Source of the DNA: Heliocidaris tuberculata
Taxonomy: Eukaryota > Echinodermata > Echinoidea > Camarodonta > Echinometridae
DNA length: 64,000 nucleotides
Direction: 5' to 3'
Assembly: GCA_025618425.1 (NCBI GenBank)
Contig: CM046844.1
Span: 5,209,177 to 5,273,176 of the forward strand
The notes under the pieces were generated by a model. The model searched no databases, was not told the DNA's origin, and worked only from the letters and a program-made list of their open reading frames with translations. A program made the translations under genes and the position numbers. Positions 12,756 to 26,564 of the stretch are shown in pieces. The stretch's first letter is position 1. Every line of letters starts with the position of its first letter.

Positions 12756-15700
12756 TCATTGCTTGCAGGCCAGCACAAGTGAATATAGCCCATATAAAGC
12801 CTTTCTCTTGAATAAGAAGAAAGAGAATCCAAGACAGATGATAGAGGGCCTGCAGTCAGAAATAATATTCTAACATGGAAATTGTACATTCTCATAACAG
12901 CATGGCACAACTAGTCCAACACCACAGCCAACAGTCAGCCAGGATATAAGAGGTCTCCCATCATGCAAACTATGCAAAGGGTCAAATAAAAACAAACAGA
13001 AAAATATTAGTAGGAAGCCCTAATAAACATCGCCATGACGACACCATGGTAGCGACAGCCCCTAACCACCTACCTCTTCCACTACCCATATTTGGCAAGG
13101 AGGGGGTAGAGAGAAGGTAGTAGAAGTATTGTGAATGAATGCCAGTTGACCTATCAATTGCCACTCCCCTTTTCACATACATGTACATCTACACCTTACA
13201 CAATAAAACTACTGTATTAAGAATTTTTTTAACTGCCAAAATGTTTTTGTAGAGCTAACAGACTTCATTTCAATTCAAATATAAATAGGCCTACATGTAC
13301 TTAAGGCAGGAACTGTTTCACATTCCTATAATTCACCTTAACCAACAATAAGTTTAGAATATGATTTACTGGTCTTTTGATAAAGAACTCTAACAGCTCA
13401 AATATTAATCATTTTCATTATTCAAATTCATTATTTGAAAGGTTTGTTTGTATCTAATCTCTGGCAAATCAATTTTAAATTATCATGCATGGCTTGTAAT
13501 ACCACACTATTGCATGCATCTCTCTATTTCACCAATATACCTGCATGCATGATCACAACAGACTGAGCTGTTAATGGGAAAAACAACCGACAAACTGCTA
13601 GTGGAATATAACACTAGAAAATCTGTGTTATAATCTATGGATAGAACAGACCCACAGCTTTTATATGTATACATATACGTTTTAGTGTGGGATAAAGACT
13701 ACCAAATTAGCCCAAAGGACAGTGGACTAGCCAGGCTGTTGCGTGACGGTTTGGCCAAGGGGCTTTCCTGTAGGAACTCCTGTGTAAATTGACGACTCCG
13801 TCCCAGCGGGTGGGAAAACCCGCATGAATCAGTTACTTCCATGGGCGCATTAACTCTGCATTTTTTTATCGGCCTCCATTTGGGTTTCCATGAAACCCTG
13901 ACTGTAAGGAAAGTTTAATTTTTAAAAAAGCTTTCATAAAAAGGGGGTCAAAAAAGCCAATAATTTTGTAACAGAAATGGCTTTCTGCATGCCATTATTA
14001 GCAAATACATATTTAGACTTTCATATCCTAAAATAATGAATTAAATAAAAACCACATGTGCATTTAGATAGATGAGAATAGCCTTTATTGCAATACGATT
14101 GCTTATCTTTCAAAGACGGCGATTCTCTGATAGAATGCTACATTATATACTGTACAACCTCCATGTAGCAAGAAGTAATACTGTGTAATCTATACACAGT
14201 AATATCCAGAATGTGAAATGAAACATGGAGCTACATGAAAAAAAGTAAAACTAAGCGCCATGGTTACTAATAGAATGTGGTCAGCAAGTATATATTTCCT
14301 TGTTTTGCACTAAACTAAAGCCCTACACTAAAGCCCTACATTAAATTATTGCATCATATTTCATGGAAAATAGGTGAGAGGTGGAAACCATGACGTCAGG
14401 GCAGTCACTTCAATTCTCGAAAGCATCGATGCATTCTTTTTTATCCCTCCTCTCACAAATCCTCCGTAAAAAGCCCCTTTCCTTCCAGATCAATGGGAAA
14501 ATTATTTTCAGTTCACCAGTTAGCCTGGCAGAGGGCCTTGAGATTCTACATCGCAAGATGTAAAAATAGGTGGAAACAAAAAAAAGGAGACTTTATTAAA
14601 GTAATGTGAAGATGCACAAGGTTCGCTAGCAGCACGACGTGACAATAGCACTGAAAGGGGTGAATGTCCAGAGAATCCGAGGTTTTTTCATTTGCATTTT
14701 AGAAATCAAGCGAGTGGGATAGGGAGAGAAAAAGAGGATGAAAATACTTTTAAAATGTCCATTATCGCTCACAGCTAAGATCAATCAGAGATGTTTGGCA
14801 TTCTGCCAACAAGATGAATACGTACATGTAGACAAATTCTGTCTGTGTACAAAATGATCTCTTGTGGGCATGAAAATTAAGAATCCGGATTTCCCCAAGT
14901 TTATATTTCTTAATAAAATATGCAAACGGATTATGGGTGATATATCATATCCACTGGCTCTTGAGACACACCAAGCAAAATAATAGATAGAATACATAAA
15001 AATCTACAAATACATGATTTTCCACCCACTTTTATCTTATTAGATGAATTATGTATCCTGCCATGATTACATACATTTCAGCAATAAAATTATTCTGGTT
15101 TTTTTCCCCCCTTGTTACACCATGATCAAACTTAAAGCCGATGGCATTTGGTTTATACGTTGGTGTAAAAAACATACTCATCAATCAACAACATGTAAAA
15201 TCTTACTCAAGCTAATGACATAACTCATCAAAGAACAATATAAAAATCTCAATCAAGCTATGTAATAACATATTTATCAGTCATCAACATGTACAATTCC
15301 ACTCACGCTAAAGAGAAAGCTATTGGAGTACATGGAGGGAAGTTGTTAAATATTCATCATGATGCATTCAGAATGATACATGGAGCCTCTACCAGCTGTC
15401 TCTAAAGAATGTAGAAAAATGAAGCAGACTGGAACACAGAGAAAAGAAGCCTTTGACAAAACCACAATTGAAAAATCATTCGTCAGTTCTCCCCAGCAGA
15501 CCCTAACCATCACCGACTGGCATGAATGGAGGTGGAAGAGAAAAAAAAAGAAAGAAAGATAATGACAAACGTGGTAATGCGTCTGGTGTCTCGTCAGAAC
15601 CAATTTCAATTTCATCCTTCCTATTCATGCAGACAGGGAAACGATCGGTTTGAGCCGGAGTGCTGACCACTGGAGCGTGAAACCAAGCGTATTGTGATGA

Positions 15701-18553
15701 AGTGAGAAACTTTATCCCACACCACCACTGAACATATCCGTCACCACTGAACGTATCTGTGATCACTGATCATTGTAAAGCACTACACGAAAAGCGGAAT
15801 ATATTTCTTAGTGTGGAGTTTCTAGGATTTTCTACCTAATGAGGTCATGCTATATTATTCTGAAACCAGATCAAACTAGATTTCCTGACAAATAATTATG
15901 CTTATGAATACGTGCTTCTGTAATTGCAAGAAGAAGAGTGATTTTGCATGTAGAAATTGCATATCGCAAAGTCAGACTAAAATAAAACACTGTTGCCTCA
16001 GAGGAAAGGGAAAAAATATCAAAGCAAAAAATTGACATAACATTGCAGGAAAATCATCAAAATTATCACGGCAATCCAAAAGTAGACAAATCAAATTAAA
16101 AGGGATGCAATCATTATTTTACAGCTAAATTGACCCCTTTCCTCTTACTGCACGATCTGCTTGCTGGGATCCAGTAAAACTGGCAGAACTTGACTTAATA
16201 CAAGTACACCCCGTAGGCCTATCTGTAATATTGTCGGCATAAAAACACACCAGCACAGAATTAAGCACAGAGCTACGTGCCAGATTACAAACCAACAGGA
16301 TAAGCCATTTCAATGAATTCCAATCAACATCAAATCCTTTCCAACACTCGCATATAATCCCTCACTGGAATTAAAAACCACTGTAAGCTATCCTCCCCTC
16401 GTAGGATTATCTTGGTTGTAGGAGGACCTATAACATGTACATCAACACCTAATCTCTACTCATACTCAGAAATATTATCTTCCTCTCATGCAAATTCATC
16501 CATTATATTTTTCTTTCCATTTTTTTAAAGAACTCTGAAATATTCATAGGGTGTTGTTTTACCAGAGGGTCCCAACAACACATCCCTAATAATATCACTG
16601 CAAATTGTTGTTTACCTATCAATATTCTCATGTCCATCTCGCAGGCTAAAATGTACGCCTGCTACATGTAGCTTGCAGTATATCCAATATAAGATGTACA
16701 TGTAGGCCTACAGGTATAGAAAGAAACTACACGTTTTGTTATTTCTCTTTGAATGCTGTCACGATAGCACCTTGGAATGATACAATAACCAGGGAAATGC
16801 ACTGCAATAACCAAGGCAGAGGAAGCATGCAACAAGAGAGTAGAGATTCTCTTTTAAAATGACGGAAGGGCCTGGCCACTGCAAAGGAAAAATAATATTG
16901 GGAATAATTTCATCTCTAATACTGAACATGTTGTCTACCAAGCCCATCATGCTGTCACTAAACAAATGTCCCAAAATATCTCCATGTATACATGTATCAG
17001 AACAATCCACATCTTGACATATCAAGACACATGGGAACAGAGACAGACAGGGTTATTACTGCATCTCAGCAAAGAAGACAAATTCATCTGGACAGGGAGG
17101 CGGGAGAGTGGGGACGTTGGTCTAATCCAAGCCAGGACTGAGCACAAGGAGTTTCTAAAGGACTGAAACTTGAACAGAAAAAAGAGGAACTGTCACTATT
17201 CATTAAACTGCTGACACTCAGGAGAAGCTCATTTCTTTACTTTCTCATCGACGACTTTTGGCGGAGTAGAAAGGGGTGCCTCTTCCACATGTCTAGTCAC
17301 TTGTCTCGAGATCTTAATTGTTTCTAACACAAAACACAAGTGGTATTGTCCAAGAAAGTTGAGTCACCTCATGCATAACCCACATACCCAAAATACTGTC
17401 ACTGCTACAGATCTGAGAGCTGGATTTTGTGTGAGTGTGTATGAAGACAGATGAATGTATTTCAGATGTCTATAGCTTCACTATAAACATGTATTTAAAT
17501 GTGGAAATATTAATAGCAAAACTTTCCATTAAAGCTCTTTGTGAGATATGCATTCAACTGATCACAGACCCTAAATTGCAGGTAAAGGCTTCTATTTTAC
17601 TTTAAGACTATGCTTTCCCCAGGAAAGTCTGAAATGTCTTGCCAAGATTCTCTATCCAAGGGACAGCTCAGGAACAGGGGTAAGACTCCTCAACCAGTCA
17701 GAGCTTGGGGTAGTCCAAAAATTTTGTCTAGAAGCTGAGAGAAGGGAATGATTCCACATTGTCTTCTCTTGAAGAACTTCCCATACAAATTCTTACAATG
17801 TGATTAACAACAGTCTTTGAAGGAAAGCTTTTACACTGAACGTTTGGTTTGATACAAGACTGTCATCACAACCATCGATACTGATTAGAAAAAAAGTCAG
17901 ATGGTTATCACATTCACATGAACAAATTGCAAAAATTGCAGTAGGAATGTGAGCAGCAAGGTAACTAAAAGGTACGATGAGAAACAGTAGTGATTGCAAA
18001 ACGTCAGAGGAAACAGAGAATCCTTGGACTGGTCATCTTGGAGGACGGAGGAAACAGTGTGCAGCATTCAGATCCTGTTACCAGGACAACGGCAGGAAGG
18101 CGATGCTTTTTCAGTGATGAAGTCACCCTTGGTGACGCACCTGGCCTGTTTCAGGGGAGACAAGATTCTATCTATTTAATGAGCGGTGCTGGACGTACAG
18201 GAAGACATGTATGGCCAGAGAAAACACACAGCCCTTGAGAATGAGACAGAGAAACACGCTCTCAACACTAGAGATGCTAGTCTTGTTCTCACTGCATTAT
18301 CAAGACAAAGAAGATGATCCAAGCTGCTATTTCCCAAGACAGAATCCCCGGTTGACACAACCTCTATGACAATATTCCTAAGAAGATCACAGTTCTACAG
18401 GGTTGTTCATCCACACAATAAGACTATCCTATCATAAATTTCTCTCTGATATCTGATAGAGACAATAGTATTAACCAAGATGGCTTAACGATGCCTTTGA
18501 CTTCATATTTCAAATTCCTTCCGAAACCCAAACGTTTAAAACTTTTACTACGT
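12756..18553. other. non-coding stretch
   Basis: AT-rich intronic DNA. It contains a short tandem duplication of CTAAAGCCCTACA (about 14318-14343) and clusters of TACATGTA and GTAGGCCTA (around 16660-16715). Open frames are short and unrecognised. No gene is supported. Confidence 0.5.
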
Positions 18554-18556
18554 CAG

Positions 18557-18713
18557 GGACCCGTTGCATAAAACTTACCGTTAGCGGTAACTCTGCTATC
18601 AATGGTAACTACCATGGTAACATCACTCAACAGCCAATCAAAATCATGGTTTCCATGGGAGTTACTGTTGATGGCAAAGTTACCGTTAATGGTAAGTTTT
18701 ATGCAACGGGGCC
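18557..18713. mobile_element. palindromic MITE, copy 1 (Harbinger-like ends)
   Basis: The ends are GGACCCGTTGCATAAAACTT and the complement of GGCCCCGTTGCATAAAACTT. The interior is further self-complementary, with repeated GGTAAC/GTTACC units. It is homologous, in inverse orientation, to 62144-62300. Flanking trinucleotides are CAG and AAG. GG-starting GTTGCATAAA ends and 3 bp targets suggest PIF/Harbinger, tentatively. Confidence 0.75.
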
Positions 18714-18716
18714 AAG

Positions 18717-21700
18717 ATGCAATAATATTCCAAAGGTTTGGTCAACTTAATGGGCACATTCATGCAGATGTCGTATTGATCAGTACTTATTCAAAATAGA
18801 ATACATTGTAGTCTGTCATAAGCCCTCAAGTCAATCCGGGGCTATGGACATGTGAAAAGGCCTACAGTGTCAAAACAGGAAGACTTGAATAACCTAGATG
18901 GGTGCTCATCCGAGGGTTTTACTGAGAAACGAAAATGAAGTTGTCATCTGTCATAACATTACCGCCAGCAGGCATTAGGAACCAGTTAACCCACATAATA
19001 CTAACATATGAAAGGCATTACTCTGTATGCAATTACAAATCATAAGGCCCATCTTTCATTTTTTTTTATGACAGCAGGCCTACCAATCAGTACCTTAAAC
19101 ACATACATGTAAACAGATAATAAATACTGGATATTTCATTTTTTATGGAACTGCACAAATGTAACTGAACATTCTGAAAAAACTGAATGAAATATTGACA
19201 TCATAAATGGTATTACATTTTGTTGAGGACTGTCCTGTACTCATGAAAGGTATACTTTGAAGCTCTGGCATTAGCAGTATATGACTTAAAGCATGGTGAC
19301 TGCAGAGAGAAGCTTGCATGTTGTTCCCATCTGAAACCACAATGGCAAACATCTGTAACCTGCATTTGGAATTGTAACAAAATGTTCTTTTGTGAACTTT
19401 CTCTATATCTTACATTGCATGTGTATATATGTAAGTAGGCCTACATACATCACAAAGAAACTGTTTCTCGTTAAGTATATTGAGTTTGATAAAGATATAA
19501 ACTTGCCATTTCACACACTGTATACTAATCAACCCATTGACACCCAGACTGATGGGTTTCACTTCTCCTCAGTCCCACGCCTTCCCTTCTACATCAAAAC
19601 AAGCCTCCTGCAACTAACCCATTCTACGCTCTGGTCACGCCCACATTCACTGGAATGTTTTCTGCAATGTATGTTTTCCGCATCACCTTGGAAACCGTGA
19701 AGTTTCTGGTAAAAATGTGGAGTTTTGCGCAGCAGTTGCCATGGTGAGGCATGTGTGTGATGTTTGGGTTTGAATTATCTCTCTGTCAGACTGTATGATG
19801 GGAAACATAGTCTTCAGGTCACAGGGTCAAATCTTTTGACCTTGAACTTCCACTTAGACATGGGGACTCCATGTAGTTTCAACAGGAAGCAGTCAACAAC
19901 CTACTTTATAAAGAGTGGTAATACATCACATAGGCTCTAGTTAATCAAATTTAAGTGATATTTGCAACATGTCAGTGTGAGTACATGTACATCTGCAATT
20001 TTACAAATTGAAATGTTTTTTATGCAACAAATAAAGTTTAGAACTGTCCATAACCAAGGCAATTTTCTGACTCCAGAATTAAAAAGACGAGAAGAAAAAA
20101 AAAACTTCTAAATCTATTAAGAGCAAAATACTCATACATAAACACATTCTATAAGAAATCCACTGGAAATTAGGGATTTGTTTATAATCCATAAGAAGCA
20201 TGAAATAGAAAAATATTCATTTCTTTATAAATGATGACACAACATATAAAATTGGTGAGGTCTCAAGTTAATGATATTTGATCTGCTTATATTGTTTTGC
20301 ACAAAAAAATACACACATTTTGAGTTTAATATAACATGTTTTTCATGAATGATCTCTTGTGTTGTGTCTAGGGTTCTCTAATCTTAGGACTAACAGTGAT
20401 GTCAATAAAGGAATCTTTGTAGTTCAATCCTATTTATTTCACGTTTCAACAGGAAATGAAATCAATTAAAAGGAAATCTGAAGTTTGTAAATGAAAATGG
20501 AGAAGGAAATTTGATGGTTGATGACTACGGAAATACACGTAGACCTACAACATCACATAATCTCAGATATAATAGAAAAATTTTCACCAAACCTAGACTG
20601 AAACAATATGGGAGAAGAACAACATTGCTGGAAAATGTAATATTTGATTGATCAATATGTAATATGTAATAATGTAATATTTGATTGATCAAGTAAAATG
20701 TATTAACTCAATAAGTCGCATGTACGGGCCATATTATTCCCCCCCCCCCCCCCAACACACACACAAACAGTGTAGGCACTCTGTCTGTACCTTGCTTTGT
20801 TCACTACATGTTTATTTGTAAGACTATTATTTAATTATGTTCGTAATTTAATCATTTTTTTTTTGTTTCAACATACAATATTTTAGACCTATATGTACTG
20901 TCTATTTTTAATTACCAATCATGTAAATTATTTCTCCTTCGTGTACATTTTCTGCGATGTTTGTTTATTCATTGTAAATTGTGCACAATTCAACGATTGT
21001 TGCGATGCATGATCTTTTTTAAAATAAATACCATTATGAAATCAATGTGACCATTGATGTTATTGAGATGTTATGAAGAAATATTTGCTTACTAAATAAT
21101 TTACCAACACAAAACGAATCTTGGTTGTATTACTGTTATCGTCAGACATTTGATCAAGTAACAATGAATGCTGATAGTATGAAACATCAAATACATTCCC
21201 TATCCCCTAAACGAAATCAAATATAGAAGGTTGAAAAAGAAAATTTAATTGTCTACGGTACACTACTACACTCCTACATTTATCTCATGCATTCTCAGCA
21301 CAAGTCATGTCCAGGAAAACACAGAGCGAAGCCGACAGCGCCTTAAGTTTGCTCGCTTTGATTGATGTGCTGCCTTTCCCTTCAGTTAATGGAATAATCT
21401 GTCTTATCCGTCACGTCTTGTCTGCGCAATTAGACTATTGCCCAAGTCCCTCTGCATCTCACATGAATTATCAAACACAGTGGCTTTCCTTTACAATTCT
21501 CTCTCTCCTTTCCATTCACTTCTGAGCACATGAACTACATTTGTAGCACAACCACTCAGATTCAGCTAAATTTTGACAGGAAATCCTTAAACGGTGAATC
21601 TTGATTGGAAACGTTGATGTAAATATGCTGTTTGTATATGTTGTATTGAACTCCTTTCCAGAGGGTGAAACTTTGGATTCACCAATCTTTTGCCAATGTC

Positions 21701-22826
21701 AGTTCAGATGTTCAAAACAAAACATAAAAAAGATTAATTCAGTAATGAAAAATTCATTTTTCAAGATGTAAAGAGCACTAAATTCATTATTCGAGGAAGG
21801 ACGACTATGTCGTCTCCATCCAATATGGTGTAGGGCTTCATTGTTTTCCTTTTTCTTTTCAAGACATATTCCAATACAGACAGGAAATAGACTATTCTGG
21901 GAGAATTCAGAGAAGGTATTGATTTTGATTGCCATGGCAGGAGACAGCGGGATTACTGCATCAAGGGATGAATTTTTTATTTCTCTGCCCAGTCGCTGCC
22001 AACAATGGCCATGTCTTCGACTCAACCTTGGAGTTGAGAAATGCACAAGTAGTCTTGAATGCGCATACCCTTTTCAGAAATTAAGCAGTAATGGGATTCC
22101 TTGATCTTGCATATAAGCCTACAGAACATGAAAAGTGAAAAGTGTAAAACTACCTATAATGCAGGAAGTACATGCAGGCCTACAGGTAGTATGTTTAATG
22201 TGTGAACTAGTGCTATGTACATGTATATGATAGAATAAGTTATAACACTATCAACGGTGCTACATGTATATGTAAGCCTACAATCACTGACATTGGTTAG
22301 AACTTTTTATTTCCTTGTTTTATTTTTGTTCCCCCCTCACACTTTTCTCCTGAGCAAAAAATAGGCTTTCATTTGAGCAGAAAGTGGGCTTCAATCATAC
22401 TACACACACGTTCTAAAATTCTTACTATTTCAGATACATGTGAGCAGTGATTTCCGGAACGATAGATCAGTCAAATGTATTGAAATTCAAAAATACTGCC
22501 AGGCAGCAAAAAACCTTGAATCGTTTAATAGTACAATACAGGGACTAGTATCCTGAAAGACACGCTGAATATCGATCCCTGGTTATATCATTTCAGTGGT
22601 GTGTCTATTATGCTGGGAAACCAGTCAAATTAGTGGCTAGGAAGGAACAACAAAAACAACGTTGATCCAGGCAGGGAACTGCCCGTTCTCTGATCCAGGC
22701 TTACATAATGTGTTGTATGGCCTAAGCAAAGGGCGAGGGGACATGGACATGATGGCCTAGACCAGTGAAAATGGTGGTGGAAGTGGTATTATACATGATC
22801 ATGATGATGATGGATAATGATGATGA

Positions 22827-22859
<33 letters not shown>

Positions 22860-25363
22860 AGGTGATGATGATGATGATGATGATGATGGTTTTGTCGGTG
22901 GTGGTGGTGGTGGTGGTGGTGGTGGTGGTGGTGGTGGTGGTGGTAGTGGTTCTGGTAGTGGGGGATGGTGATATCATTTTTAAGTAAGAGGAGGGGAAAC
23001 TCAGTATCAATGAAGTGATAAAAGCAGAGAAAAGAGACAGGAGAAATTGAATGACAAAAAGAATGAAAAAGAAAGAGAAATATAGAGAGTGAGAAAGAAA
23101 AAAAAGAGAGGGAGAAATACAATGTAAGAGAGAGAGAGAAAAGGGGAGAAGCACAAAGAGAAAGAAAACAAGATAAACTAAAAGAGGAACAAGCAGACAC
23201 AGAAGAGGAGGGAAAGATTGAAAGACAGAGAGAAAGAGAGAGAGAGAACAAAGAACAATCAATTTGCAGTGGTAGTAAAGCCAGTGATCAAACTGGTCAT
23301 CAATATAGCAGCTGACCTTGGTGAATTATTAAACATTCATTCCGATGAATGGATCTCCCATGCTTTGATGAATAATCAACTCGCTGTGTACACCAACTAC
23401 TGTACACAGAAAAAAGGCCAACACCATTGTGCTTTTAAGCCTACATCCACATAATAACTCCTTGCATAGACTCTGTAGCTTACAAATTGCATTCATTAGT
23501 TACAAGCACATGAAAATGTAGATGTATTCTTTTTTTTTCTACAAAGCTCTTCTTTAGATTACCACATGTGGCTAATTTGAAACTTTCCATGTTATATCAG
23601 TAAAAATCCTAAGCACCGAAATCATTATCACGCAATATGAGGTTTCCACATAGGACCTGAATGTACATGTATGCCTATATCGGATTACAGCCTACGTTAT
23701 TTTTCATCATGGAATATAGCAGGGTAAAATCCTTGCCTAAAATAGATGGGAGAAAAGAAAATGGGTGAAAAAACAGGCCTGATATGTTTCACAGAGCCCC
23801 ATCCTTACTATCGACGTAATAAAACGTGCATCCGCCACCGACCTCCTGCACAAGGAGTCGGCTGAGGACAAAGTCGTACGATACCTTAATGAAATCAACT
23901 TGGCATTTTCGCTCGTCTGCGGCAGTCGCATGCCTTGGAGCTACGAGACAAACAGAAGCAATATTCGGCTGACGTGCCACGCACAGCCAGTATTGCTATT
24001 ACTATTAGCTGGAGCTATCTCTACAGCCTACTTGGGATGCACACATGGATAGCATGAGCATTGCATGGAGAGGCCTCGCCTTACTGAAAAGGGGGAATGC
24101 ATGTCTGTCTCCATGCAGGCTAATATACTCATGTGCAATGTATTACTGTACATCTAAGTCAATTGCAAATGTATGCTTATTAATTATTTCCTCTCCACCC
24201 TGCCTAGAGAATTTAAATCTATTTTATTTTTTTAATAAACTCTACAGGAAAAAACTTGAAATAAATCTTCTTCATACCAGAATATAAAGAAATCTAGTCT
24301 AATTTCCTACTTTTTAAATTGTAAGTGTTATCAACATAAAAACAACTAATACGTCTATGATAATTATATTCAAGCATCCTGTGTAAGCATATTCTGCAAT
24401 CAAAATCATTAGATTTAGAGCCATAGTGTAATCAACTTGAATGTATGTGTATGTACATTGTAGCTTAAAAACAATAAATTATACCCCCCCCCCCAACAAA
24501 ACAAAACAAAACAAAAAATCAATATCTTTTAATTTTTTATTCAATCTTGTTTAATTTCACAATCATTCACAAACAAGAAATCGTAACACTAATTAATGTT
24601 TCATCACTAAATGATTGACATTACTGGAAAAATATGCATTTCATACATCAGATACATACATGTATACATGTATACATGTAGGGCCTATGTATTTCAAGAT
24701 CATTCTGATAGTAATCTACACAGGAAGGGTGCACATATTTAATGAGTATATAAACACATATTTATATATGAATAGGCCTTAAGCAAAATACATTTGGCAA
24801 CTGTACGGAAATTGGCGCATGAAGATTATCAATTTTTTTTCATCCAATTAAGCCTGGATATGATAAGGGGGCCCCTTAGTCTGCATAGAGGACACAGAGA
24901 GAGCAAGGCAAGACCATGACACATATCTGTAGTCTATCCTTAACTGCAAGTGTCTGCTGACTTGGCGATTGTACAGTATAGCGAAAGATACTGGGAATAA
25001 TAAATTGTTGCGTGATTGAATGGTTTGTGAATCATGCGACCCAGTTTTCGATCGCTCACAATCGTTGCGTCTTTGAAAACGAAGCAATTTTTACAGTAAT
25101 CAGAGACAGGAAATGATAAGGTATAGCGAATCAGCATGCAAAATATTTTAATATCACCATATCGTTCCATACATGTCTTCTAATACTGACTTGGGAAATA
25201 TTTTCATAGACCCAAGTTATTACACATAAATGATTAGGAGTATGAAAGGGGGCCCTTCAATATTTTTAGGGTTTTGTTGGCAAGGAGGATGAATCACAAG
25301 GAAAAAAGTAGGCCTATATTACACACGGGAGTCCAGGGTTATTCTATCGGCAGGATTTATTCT
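18717..25363. other. non-coding stretch
   Basis: It contains a tandem duplication near 20635-20692 (ATGTAATATTTGATTGATCA), a C-run at about 20740-20755, a block at 22798-22945 of ATG and GGT repeats, GA-rich DNA at about 23020-23250, and non-repetitive blocks at about 21300-21500, 23780-24010 and 24850-25180. None of the frames in those blocks resembles a known protein. Confidence 0.5.
22798..22945. repeat. (ATG)n / (GGT)n trinucleotide microsatellites
   Basis: Interrupted ATG repeats run to about 22887, then a nearly pure GGT run extends from about 22898. The 150- and 134-codon minus-strand frames that cross this block owe their length to His- or Thr-coding repeats and flanking GA-rich DNA, and are not genes. 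Confidence 0.9.
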
Positions 25364-25367
25364 TTAA

Positions 25368-25772
25368 CCCTTTCAAGACAATTTACCACATTTTGTGGTT
25401 TGGCTCAATAACTTTTGAATCAGAGCTCTAAAAAAATATACCAGATGCATGAGTAGAAAGAGCAACAATTTCTGCACGCACTGTGTCCGTATTTGTTGAA
25501 TGACCATATAGCGTTTGAAGCCAGAAATTTAAAAAGGAAAATAAGCTTTCAAATCCTTAAATTGGCAACACAATGAGAGTTTCAAAATCATTGTTTTATC
25601 GAAATTGGTAATTTTTTTAACTTTCGACAAAGTTCCTAACCAAGTATATTGTTTTCAAAGACATTACATCTTATTAGAACCATGTAGCACTCAAAGAAAA
25701 ATGTTATTGTTGCCAATTTGAAGAACAGAATGAGATCAATTTAGCCCGTAAATAATTCCTGTCCTGAAAGGG
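25368..25772 (+). mobile_element. piggyBac-like MITE, copy 2
   Basis: This 405 bp element is bounded by TTAA at 25364-25367 and 25773-25776. The ends are CCCTTTCAAGACA and TGTCCTGAAAGGG, the best-preserved terminal inverted repeat of the three copies. It has the same orientation as the copy at 2459 and the same subterminal CCACATTTTGTGG palindrome. Confidence 0.88.
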
Positions 25773-25825
25773 TTAAAATGCACTATGTGCTGATTACAGC
25801 CGCCGAAGCTGAAGCCATGGTAATA

Positions 25826-25926
25826 CGGTGGAAACTCAGTATAACAAGGTCCTTGGGACCATCAAAATTACCTTGCTACATCAGGAATATTGTTATATCA
25901 GACCTCTTTATACTGAGTTTCCACTG
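25826..25926. mobile_element. 101 bp TA-flanked mini-MITE
   Basis: TA dinucleotides at 25824-25825 and 25927-25928 flank ends CGGTGGAAACTCAGTATAA and TTATACTGAGTTTCCACTG (one mismatch). TA targets with such ends fit the Tc1/mariner/pogo group. It lies only 50 bp from the MITE ending at 25772. Confidence 0.75.
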
Positions 25927-25928
25927 TA

Positions 25929-26512
25929 ATATCCAAACCTTTTGGAAGCTCATATCATAACATGATGTACGCTGTACAATATTATTATTATCATCATTGG
26001 ACATTGCATCTTTGATCACAGATTAATGTTTGGAAATGCCTATTACTTTCCATAATGTAGAATGAAAACATTCAAATATTATTCAAAGATTAACTCCTTC
26101 ACGTACCCCATGAGCTTCTTCATTTTGGTCAGTGGAATAAACTGTACAAGGCAAGCAATTTTATTGGTCAGTGGTGTGCCAAGCAATAGATAGGTGGATG
26201 GGGGGGGGGGGGTCCTGTATTTTATTGCCTTTTAGTTATGCCCTACTACTCTTATCTTTGAAATGTGTTGGGTTGTCACCTGCAGAATTCAGTCTCTCAT
26301 ATCACCTATCCTGCTTACTGGGTCAAGTAGGTAAGGAACAGTCAGAGACTTATGATGATTCATCCATGACGGGGATAGCAGCCAGACGCATAAGGGACAG
26401 ACACACAGACAGACACACAGACAGACACACAGACAGACACACAGACAGACAGAGAGAAAGAGATTAAGACAGAAACTGATTAACAGTATAAAGAAACCTG
26501 GGTAAATAAGAG

Positions 26513-26564
<52 letters not shown>

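Noticed and set aside
22799..23262. 150- and 134-codon frames rich in His, Thr, Ser and Leu
   Set aside because: They are translations of ATG/GGT microsatellites and GA-rich DNA.
23737..23980. Possible coding exon in a GC-richer block
   Set aside because: Two overlapping frames are open but neither resembles a known protein, and no convincing splice signals pair with them.
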